Source: Spirochaetes bacterium RBG_16_67_19 (GTDB lineage Bacteria; Spirochaetota; Spirochaetia; SZUA-6; DRHE01). Taken from it: a stretch of DNA of 7,524 bases. The position numbers were made by a program, and so were the translations under genes. Each line of letters begins with the position of its first letter. Position 1 is the first letter of the stretch. The DNA lies in contig MIBK01000036.1 of assembly GCA_001829505.1 (NCBI GenBank), positions 1 to 7,524 of the forward strand. The letters run 5' to 3'. Shown in pieces: positions 1 through 4,363 of the stretch. The notes beneath the pieces are model-generated. The model was not told the origin of the DNA. It worked only from the letters and a program-made list of their open reading frames with translations, and did no database searches.

Positions 1-310
1 GATCGGCGAAGCCTTCCAGGCGGGCGTGCTCCTGTACTAGGCGCTCCAGCGCGCGGGCCAGGGCGAAGCGGGAGGGCAGGAGCAGGGCCAGATGGTACAG
101 ACCGGCCGTGCCGTCGCGCGGGGCGGCGCCCGGGCGTTCCGCCAGCGCGACCACCGCACCCTCCCCGGAGCCCAGGCTCACCCGCGAGCCCTGCTCCCCT
201 ATCACGGAGAGGCCCAGGGCCCGGGTATAGAAGCGCACCGCGCGGCCGAGGTCCAGCACCGCCAACTGCACCGAGCCCAGGGTTGTGCCGGGGTGGATGC
301 CTTCGGGCAT
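1..310 (-). CDS. VOC-family (glyoxalase / extradiol dioxygenase fold) protein, 3' end missing
   Basis: The minus strand is open from an ATG at 310-308 to the window edge, giving the first 103 residues. The start, with TLGSVQLAVLDLGRAVRFY followed by TRALGLSVIGEQGSRVSLG, is the typical first beta-alpha-beta-beta-beta module of vicinal-oxygen-chelate proteins. A second module begins at GLYHLALLLPSR, where His in the strand is a usual metal-ligand position. Family members are metal-dependent lyases, dioxygenases or resistance proteins. The substrate cannot be told from this fragment, although the GLYHLALLLP motif resembles the CatE-like ring-cleavage/glyoxalase group. A GTG five codons upstream (325-323) is in frame, but the ATG fits the family start better; neither has a strong Shine-Dalgarno. 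The gene is transcribed away from the TPR gene. The family call is firm and the specific function unknown. Confidence 0.85.
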   Translation of the reverse strand, partial: MPEGIHPGTTLGSVQLAVLDLGRAVRFYTRALGLSVIGEQGSRVSLGSGEGAVVALAERPGAAPRDGTAGLYHLALLLPSRFALARALERLVQEHARLEGFAD

Positions 311-371
311 GCTGGCAAGATACACTCGCCCGGGTCGGCCGGCAAGCAAATGCTCCGGAGCGCGGTTTTCC

Positions 372-400
372 TTGACAGCGGGGAGAGGCTCTTTTAGCAT
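372..400 (+). promoter_or_regulatory. Predicted sigma-70-type promoter for the TPR-B3/B4-RidA unit
   Basis: A perfect -35 hexamer TTGACA (372-377) is followed after exactly 17 bases by TAGCAT (395-400), which matches the -10 consensus at four of six positions. It lies in the spacer between two divergent genes and points at the TPR gene. The expected transcription start near 407 would leave a very short leader that begins almost at the Shine-Dalgarno, so the exact start is uncertain. Confidence 0.55.
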
Positions 401-407
401 ATCCGCC

Positions 408-412
408 GGAGG
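408..412 (+). promoter_or_regulatory. Shine-Dalgarno that fixes the TPR gene start
   Basis: GGAGG at 408-412 sits five bases before the ATG at 418. This rules out the in-frame GTG at 412, which overlaps the site, as the start codon. Confidence 0.75.
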
Positions 413-417
413 TGCCC

Positions 418-1320
418 ATGAAACGTTTCGCGCTCCTGCCGCTGGCCTTCCTGCTGGCCGCCGCCCCCGCCCTGCTGGCGGATTTCCCACAGGAGATGGC
501 CCAGGCCGATCTGCTGCACAAGCACGATGCCCATGAGGAGGCCCGGACCATGCTGGAGGCCGTCCTGGCCCGCGAGGCCGGAGGCCGGGAGCAGGCCGAG
601 ATCTACTGGCGCCTGGCGCGCGCCTGGCTCAATCTGGGGGACCAGGCCGAGGACAAGGGGGCCAAGGGCGATGCCCTGCTGTCCTTCTTCGCCAGGGGCG
701 AGGAGCTGGCCCAGAAGGGCATCGAGGCGGACCCGGGCAACCCATTGCCCTATTTCTGGAAGTCGGCCACCAGCGGCCGCTGGGGCCAGGCCAAGGGCAT
801 CCTGAACGCCCTGGCCAAGGCCAAGCCGATGCGCGACCTGCTGCAGAAGGCCCTGCAGCTTGAACCCAACCACGCCGACTCCTACTACGTGCTGGGGCAG
901 CTCTACGAGCAGGTCCCCGGCTCACCGCTTTCCTTCGGGGACAAGGACTGGGCCGTGTCGCTGGGGCGCAAGTCCGTGGACCTGCGCGCCGCCCAGGTCC
1001 GGGCCGGCGAGGAAGACGAGATCTACTACGACTACTACACGGAGCTGGCCAAGCACCTCTGGGAGCGCAACTGGAGCGCTGGCAAGCGCCAGAAGGAGCA
1101 GGCCAAGAAAGCCGCCCAGTTCGCCGCCAGGACCAACCTGCTGGAAAAGAACAGCTACTACGAGGGCTCCCTGTCCCTGAAGGACCAGCCCGACCGGGAA
1201 GAGGCCCGGGAGCTGCTGGGCTGGGCCATCGGCGAGCTGCAGGCCCTGCCGCGCCGGACCCAGGGCGAGGAGGACGACCTGCAGGAAGCCCTGGAGCTGC
1301 AAACCGGCTGGAAGAAGTAA
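418..1320 (+). CDS. Exported TPR-repeat protein
   Basis: A 300-residue protein. Residues 1-21 look like a signal peptide: basic MKR, a long Leu/Ala core, and cleavage sites near APA (16-18) or LLA (19-21). No lipobox cysteine is present, so a soluble periplasmic protein is likely. The mature part is helical with TPR-like repeats: about 25-70 (LLHKHDAHEEARTMLEAVL), about 86-115 and about 138-190. The clearest is around 142-163 (QKALQLEPNHADSYYVLGQ). Stretches at 112-130 (YFWKSATSGRWGQAKGILN) and 203-220 are aromatic-rich and look family-specific rather than generic TPR. Such proteins act as scaffolds; no enzymatic motif is visible. The start is set by GGAGG five bases before the ATG. The next gene begins 7 bases after its stop, so the two are probably co-transcribed. 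I recognise the fold but not the partner or role. Confidence 0.85.
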   Translation: MKRFALLPLAFLLAAAPALLADFPQEMAQADLLHKHDAHEEARTMLEAVLAREAGGREQAEIYWRLARAWLNLGDQAEDKGAKGDALLSFFARGEELAQKGIEADPGNPLPYFWKSATSGRWGQAKGILNALAKAKPMRDLLQKALQLEPNHADSYYVLGQLYEQVPGSPLSFGDKDWAVSLGRKSVDLRAAQVRAGEEDEIYYDYYTELAKHLWERNWSAGKRQKEQAKKAAQFAARTNLLEKNSYYEGSLSLKDQPDREEARELLGWAIGELQALPRRTQGEEDDLQEALELQTGWKK

Positions 1321-1327
1321 AGCGGGC

Positions 1328-1999
1328 ATGCTCCACGTTTCCGAAACCTGGCGGGCCGCCTATCCGGGGGCCTCGATCGGGCTCCTGGCTATGCGCGGAG
1401 TGAGCAATCCCGAACATCACCCGCTCCTGGAGCAGCGCAAGGCGGAGCTGCAGGCTGAGCTTCGTTCCCGCTACGGAGGCCTGGAGCGCGCGCAGCTCAA
1501 GGCCCATCCCGTCCTCCAGGCCTACGGCGCCTACTACAGGCGCTTCGGCAAGACCTATCACCTGCAGCTCCAGCTGGAGTCGGTGGTCTTGAAAGGCCGA
1601 CCCTTGCCCGGCGCGGCGGCTCTGGTCGAGGCGATGTTCATGGCCGAGTTGAAGAGCCTGTTGCTGACCGCGGGGCATGACCTGGACGCGCTGCGGGGCC
1701 GGCCTTCCGTCGAGGCGGCCACAGGAGAGGAATCCTACACCACGCTCAGCGGCCAGCAACAGGGGCTGAAAGCCGGGGACATGTTCATTCGGGACCAGGA
1801 AAGCGTCCTGTCCAGCGTGCTCTACGGTCCGGACTCGCGCACCCGCCTCACTTCCGCAACCACCGGCGTGCTGTTCACCGTCTATGTTCCCGCCGGCATC
1901 GAGGCCGCGCTCGTGGAGGAGCACCTGGCAAGCATCAAGGATAACGTGCTGCTCGTGGCGCCCAGCGCCGAGATATTGTTCATAGGGGTGCGGGGTTGA
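1328..1999 (+). CDS. Stand-alone B3/B4 domain protein (PheRS beta-subunit editing-domain family)
   Basis: A 223-residue protein whose whole length corresponds to the B3/B4 domain of the phenylalanyl-tRNA synthetase beta subunit. In PheRS that domain hydrolyses mischarged Tyr-tRNA(Phe). Supporting stretches are the amphipathic helix ending in HPVLQAYGAYYRRFGK (60-75), the conserved VVLKGRPLP followed by a hydrophobic helix (86-112), AGHDLDAL (115-122), and GDMFIRDQESVLSSVLYG (150-167) before the final strand/helix region with VLFTVYVPAG. No synthetase catalytic or anticodon-binding part is present. Free-standing members are usually annotated as PheRS-beta-related proteins and their substrates are mostly unproven. 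The start ATG lies 7 bases after the TPR stop with only a weak Shine-Dalgarno, so coupled translation is likely. The ridA-like gene follows after 26 bases. The family call is confident; an aminoacyl-tRNA quality-control role is inference. Confidence 0.82.
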   Translation: MLHVSETWRAAYPGASIGLLAMRGVSNPEHHPLLEQRKAELQAELRSRYGGLERAQLKAHPVLQAYGAYYRRFGKTYHLQLQLESVVLKGRPLPGAAALVEAMFMAELKSLLLTAGHDLDALRGRPSVEAATGEESYTTLSGQQQGLKAGDMFIRDQESVLSSVLYGPDSRTRLTSATTGVLFTVYVPAGIEAALVEEHLASIKDNVLLVAPSAEILFIGVRG

Positions 2000-2013
2000 C
2001 CATGTCCCGTCCC

Positions 2014-2020
2014 AAGGAGG
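2014..2020 (+). promoter_or_regulatory. Shine-Dalgarno that fixes the RidA gene start
   Basis: AAGGAGG at 2014-2020 is a near-perfect site five bases before the ATG at 2026. It favours that start over the in-frame TTG at 1996 and ATG at 2002, both of which lie upstream of the site. Confidence 0.8.
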
Positions 2021-2025
2021 CTCAC

Positions 2026-2442
2026 ATGCCCGGTACCGAGTCCCATTCCAGCCCGAGCCGTGGAGTGGTTTCCACACCCAGGGCGCCGAAGGCCATCGGC
2101 CCGTACTCCCAGGGGATCAAGGCGGGGGATTTCCTGTTCACTGCCGGGGAGGCGGGCGTCGATCCGGCCTCCGGCAAGCTGGTCGAGGGCGGGATCACGG
2201 CGCAGACCCGCCAGGCCCTGGAGAACATCCGGGCCATCCTGGAGGCGGCCGGCAGCTCCCTGCGGAGCGTGGTGAAGTGCGGGGTGTTCCTCGCCGACCT
2301 GGCCGATTTCCAGGCCATGAACGCCGTCTACGCCGAGTTCTTCCCGGCGGACAAGGGCCCGCCGGCGCGCACGACCGTGCAGGCGGCGAAGCTGCCGATG
2401 AGCGCGCTGGTGGAAATTGACGCCGTCGTCCTGCTGGCCTGA
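2026..2442 (+). CDS. ridA: RidA-family (YjgF/YER057c/UK114) enamine/imine deaminase
   Basis: A 138-residue protein. RidA proteins are cytoplasmic trimers that hydrolyse reactive enamine/imine intermediates, such as 2-aminoacrylate made by PLP-dependent Ser/Thr dehydratases, to 2-oxoacids. Family motifs in order are APKAIGPYSQGI (20-31), DPASGKLVEGGITAQTRQAL (46-65), NIRAILEAAG (67-76), PPARTTVQAAKLP (112-124) and ALVEIDAVVLLA (127-138). Arg115 and Glu130 correspond to the catalytic-pocket Arg and Glu of active RidA enzymes, so the protein should be active. Two small oddities are a Ser-rich N-terminal extension of about 15 residues and TAGEAG (39-44) where many members have SGQ. The start is chosen from the strong AAGGAGG site. 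It is the last gene of the TPR-B3/B4-RidA unit. Family assignment is very secure; ridA itself, as opposed to a paralogue, is likely. Confidence 0.93.
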   Translation: MPGTESHSSPSRGVVSTPRAPKAIGPYSQGIKAGDFLFTAGEAGVDPASGKLVEGGITAQTRQALENIRAILEAAGSSLRSVVKCGVFLADLADFQAMNAVYAEFFPADKGPPARTTVQAAKLPMSALVEIDAVVLLA

Positions 2443-2503
2443 GGACCCTGCCGAAAATAAGATCTATTGCGATTAACAGCTGCCGACAATTGGAATAGGG
2501 TCC
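2443..2503. repeat. Long-range inverted repeat spanning the intergenic region
   Basis: GGACCCT (2443-2449), which begins right after the ridA stop, is the exact reverse complement of AGGGTCC (2497-2503), just before the next start codon. The right arm contains the AGGG that serves as Shine-Dalgarno of the LysM gene, so pairing would hide it. The 47-base loop and 7-base arms make a stable structure doubtful. There is no U-tract, so it is not a typical terminator. Confidence 0.3.
2482..2489 (+). promoter_or_regulatory. Possible flagellar sigma-28-type -10 element upstream of the LysM-che operon
   Basis: GCCGACAA at 2482-2489 matches the sigma-28 (FliA) -10 consensus GCCGATAA at seven of eight positions. 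It lies in the only AT-richer spacer of the operon region, and chemotaxis operons are often FliA-controlled. No good TAAA-type -35 occurs at the expected distance of about 15 bases, and the implied leader would be very short. An alternative sigma-70 reading, TTGCGA (2467-2472) with 18 bases to TGGAAT (2491-2496), is no stronger. Confidence 0.3.
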
Positions 2504-2505
2504 CC

Positions 2506-3465
2506 ATGGGCAGCGTGTTCGCATTGCGCTTGAGTAGCGCGCGTTTCCTCGCACTGCTGGACCTGGATCATCCCGTCCAGGTCACGCGCCTTTTCACCAC
2601 GCTGGCCGATGGGCAACGCAAGGCCGTCTTCGACTTCTATTTCCGGGAAGGCCCGGGCAGCGCCTGGCAGCCGGTCGGCCAGGTGCAATGGGATGCGCTG
2701 CCGGCTTCCCCCGCCGGCGGGCCCACGCTGGAGCTGAGCCTGATCCCGGGGCGGGAAGACGGCCTGCTGCTCCGGCTTAAGGAACGCTCCTCGGGAGCCA
2801 CCCGCAGCTATAGCGTCCGGCTGCCCGCCTTCCGGCGGCCGCCTCCGCTCGCCGCCGCTGCCCATGCCGCTCCCCCTGCTCCGGCCGTTCCGGTCGCCGC
2901 GCGCGCCGACGAGGCCGTACGCATCAATCCGGTCGCTCCCCGCGCTGAGCCGGCGGCCGTTGACCCAGTCCCCCGGGCCCCCGCTGCCCTGGCCAGGAGA
3001 CCCCTCCGATGGAAGGCCGTTGCCGTGGTCGCGGCCGCCGCGGCGCTGGCCGGAGCCGCGCTCGCGCTGTTCCGTTTCACTCCGCTGCGCGAGCTCCTGC
3101 CCGCGGGGCAGGCGGCCTCCGAGGGTGAGACCGTCCAGCGGCCGGCCCGCGCCGCGGTCAGGGTCCCGGAGCCGCAGCCCGAGCGCCCACAGCCGCCGGT
3201 TGCGCGCCCGGAGCCGCAGCCCGAGCGCCCACAGCCGGCGCCGGTCGCACGCCCGGAGCCGGTGCCCACGCAGGGCGGCCCGGCCCTGTCGCACCGCGTG
3301 CAGTGGGGGGACACTCTCTGGCGGATCACCGAACGATACTACGGCAACCCTTACCTGTATGACCTGCTGGCAGGAGAAAACGCGCTCCCTGATCCGGACC
3401 TGCTCATCCCGGGCACCGAGCTGAGGTTGCCGCCCAGGATCGATGATCAGGACCGGAAACAATGA
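2506..3465 (+). CDS. Membrane-anchored LysM protein with N-terminal Hsp70 substrate-domain-like module
   Basis: A 319-residue single-span protein. Residues ~15-105 resemble the beta-sandwich peptide-binding domain of DnaK: RLFTTLADGQRKAVFDFYF (28-46) parallels the DnaK strand with F-S-T-x-x-D-x-Q, and LPASPAGGPTLELSL (65-79) followed by DGLLLRLKERSSGA (85-98) parallels its P-A-P-R-G-x-P-Q-I-E-V segment and DGIL...A-K-D-K-x-S/T-G turn. No ATPase domain is present. An Ala/Pro-rich linker (106-165) leads to basic ARRPLRWK and one membrane helix (171-189), implying an N-in, C-out topology. A Pro/Glu repeat stalk (219-255) follows, then a LysM domain (263-308; HRVQWGDTLWRITERYYGN, ending IPGTELRLP), which binds peptidoglycan. 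The ATG at 2506 is used because AGGG (2497-2500) precedes it by five bases; a TTG at 2467 is in frame but has no site. cheY starts 28 bases later, so it should belong to the che operon. LysM and the membrane helix are secure; the Hsp70-like module is inferred from motif similarity. Confidence 0.82.
   Translation: MGSVFALRLSSARFLALLDLDHPVQVTRLFTTLADGQRKAVFDFYFREGPGSAWQPVGQVQWDALPASPAGGPTLELSLIPGREDGLLLRLKERSSGATRSYSVRLPAFRRPPPLAAAAHAAPPAPAVPVAARADEAVRINPVAPRAEPAAVDPVPRAPAALARRPLRWKAVAVVAAAAALAGAALALFRFTPLRELLPAGQAASEGETVQRPARAAVRVPEPQPERPQPPVARPEPQPERPQPAPVARPEPVPTQGGPALSHRVQWGDTLWRITERYYGNPYLYDLLAGENALPDPDLLIPGTELRLPPRIDDQDRKQ
3165..3261 (+). repeat. In-frame direct repeat coding for the Pro/Glu-rich stalk
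   Basis: A 31-base sequence beginning CCCGGAGCCGCAGCCC occurs identically at 3165-3195 and 3207-3237, a 42-base period, and its first ten bases recur at 3252-3261. It encodes PEPQPERPQPPVAR, PEPQPERPQPAPVAR and then PEPVP. Because the period is a multiple of three, copy-number change would keep the reading frame and only alter stalk length between the membrane and the LysM domain. Confidence 0.85.
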
Positions 3466-3493
3466 GAGCGAACCGATTAGAGAGGAGTTCTGC

Positions 3494-3856
3494 ATGGGCA
3501 AGCGCATCCTGATCGTGGATGATGCCACCTTCATACGGATGATCGTGAAGAGCATCCTGGTCCCGCGCGGCTTCGAGATCGCCGGTGAGGCGGCCAACGG
3601 GGTCGAAGCCGTGCGCAAGTATTTCGAGCTCAAGCCGGACCTGGTCACCATGGACATCACCATGAACGAGAAGGACGGGCTGCAGGCCGCCCGGGAAATT
3701 CTCGCGGTGGACAAGAACGCCCGGATCATCATGGTCACCGCCCTGGGGCAGGAACGGATCCTCATCGATTCGTTCAAAGTCGGGATCAAGGACTTTGTGG
3801 TGAAGCCGTTCAAGCCGGAAAGACTGTTGACGGCTGTGGAGAAGGCGCTGGCATGA
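3494..3856 (+). CDS. cheY: CheY-type single-domain response regulator
   Basis: A 120-residue stand-alone receiver domain with no output domain. It accepts phosphate from CheA and, as CheY-P, binds the flagellar switch. The acidic pocket is Asp9/Asp10 (ILIVDDATF), the phospho-acceptor Asp54 (VTMDIT), the switch Thr82 (MVTALGQ) and Lys104 (FVVKPF). Phe101 sits at the position of the aromatic switch residue (Tyr106 of E. coli CheY). The loop after the phospho-acceptor reads DITMNEKDG, where nearly all receivers have DITMPxxDG, so the conserved Pro is Asn58. AGAGGAG (3481-3487) six bases before the ATG sets the start. The stop codon overlaps the cheX start by four bases (ATGA), implying coupled translation. 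The role as the chemotaxis CheY is very likely given cheX, cheA and cheW downstream. Confidence 0.93.
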   Translation: MGKRILIVDDATFIRMIVKSILVPRGFEIAGEAANGVEAVRKYFELKPDLVTMDITMNEKDGLQAAREILAVDKNARIIMVTALGQERILIDSFKVGIKDFVVKPFKPERLLTAVEKALA

Positions 3857-4338
3857 AGATCAACGCGGACATCGTCAATCCCTTCATCGAGGCGGGCATC
3901 AGCGTCATCAAGGAGCTCACGGGCATCGACGTGCGGCGCGGGCATCTCACCTACCGGGTGACGCCGGCTCCGGCCTACGAGGTCTCGATCATCATCGGCG
4001 TGTTCGGCTTCGTCACCGGCCAGGTGGTCTACAGCATGAAGAAGGAGGTGGCCGTGCGCCTGGTACAGCGGATCCTGGGCGATGTTTCGGCCAAGCAGAT
4101 GAAGGAGCTGTTCGTGGACACCCTCGGGGAGGTGGCCAACATGATCACGGGCAACGCCACCAGCCTGCTGAACAAGCGCCAGGACCATTCCCTGACCATC
4201 ACCACCCCCGCGATCGTCACCGGCAGCCAGGTCAGCGTGAGGCTGGTGCCCACGCCTACGGTGGCGCTGGGCATGTACACCCCGTACGGGCCGATCGAAA
4301 TCAACCTTTCCCTCGAGCGCAAGGAAGAAGGGGCCTGA
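3853..4338 (+). CDS. cheX: CheX, CheY-P phosphatase
   Basis: A 161-residue protein of the CheC/CheX/FliY phosphatase family, close in length to Thermotoga CheX (about 155). The hallmark helix is FVDTLGEVANMITGNATSLL (87-106), with the E-x-x-N catalytic pair Glu93 and Asn96. In this family these residues insert into the CheY-P active site and place the water for dephosphorylation. The N-terminal MKINADIVNPFIEAGISVIK (1-20) and the PIEINLSLE tail (147-155) are also typical of CheX. A single E-x-x-N motif separates it from two-site CheC. CheX acts as a cytoplasmic dimer and ends the CheY-P signal in bacteria without CheZ. Translation is coupled to cheY through the ATGA overlap. The next gene, cheA, starts 25 bases later. 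Confidence 0.92.
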   Translation: MKINADIVNPFIEAGISVIKELTGIDVRRGHLTYRVTPAPAYEVSIIIGVFGFVTGQVVYSMKKEVAVRLVQRILGDVSAKQMKELFVDTLGEVANMITGNATSLLNKRQDHSLTITTPAIVTGSQVSVRLVPTPTVALGMYTPYGPIEINLSLERKEEGA

Positions 4339-4363
4339 GCCCCGGGAGGCCCAGCTACTAGCC

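Noticed and set aside
311..350. Weak divergent promoter for the VOC gene (TTGCCG, 17 bases, TATCTT on the minus strand)
   Set aside because: Only four of six matches in each box, and the predicted start would fall at the ATG itself. It is not better than chance in this sequence.
92..397. Plus-strand open frame of 101 codons in the left part of the window
   Set aside because: It lies opposite the VOC gene, ends within the spacer and has an Arg/Ala/Gly/His-rich translation. The minus strand gives a convincing VOC protein instead.
629..2077. Antisense open frame of 482 codons across the TPR and B3/B4 genes
   Set aside because: The latter half is an Arg/Pro/Ala/Ser-rich string typical of a wrong frame, and both sense genes have clear family signatures.
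2443..2503. Inverted repeat after ridA read as an intrinsic terminator
   Set aside because: The loop is 47 bases, the stem is only 7 base pairs, and no T-tract follows. It is kept only as a weak regulatory repeat.
4339..4363. Possible terminator or promoter between cheX and cheA
   Set aside because: The 25-base gap has no stem-loop with a T-run and no -35/-10 pair. Continuation of the operon is the simpler reading.
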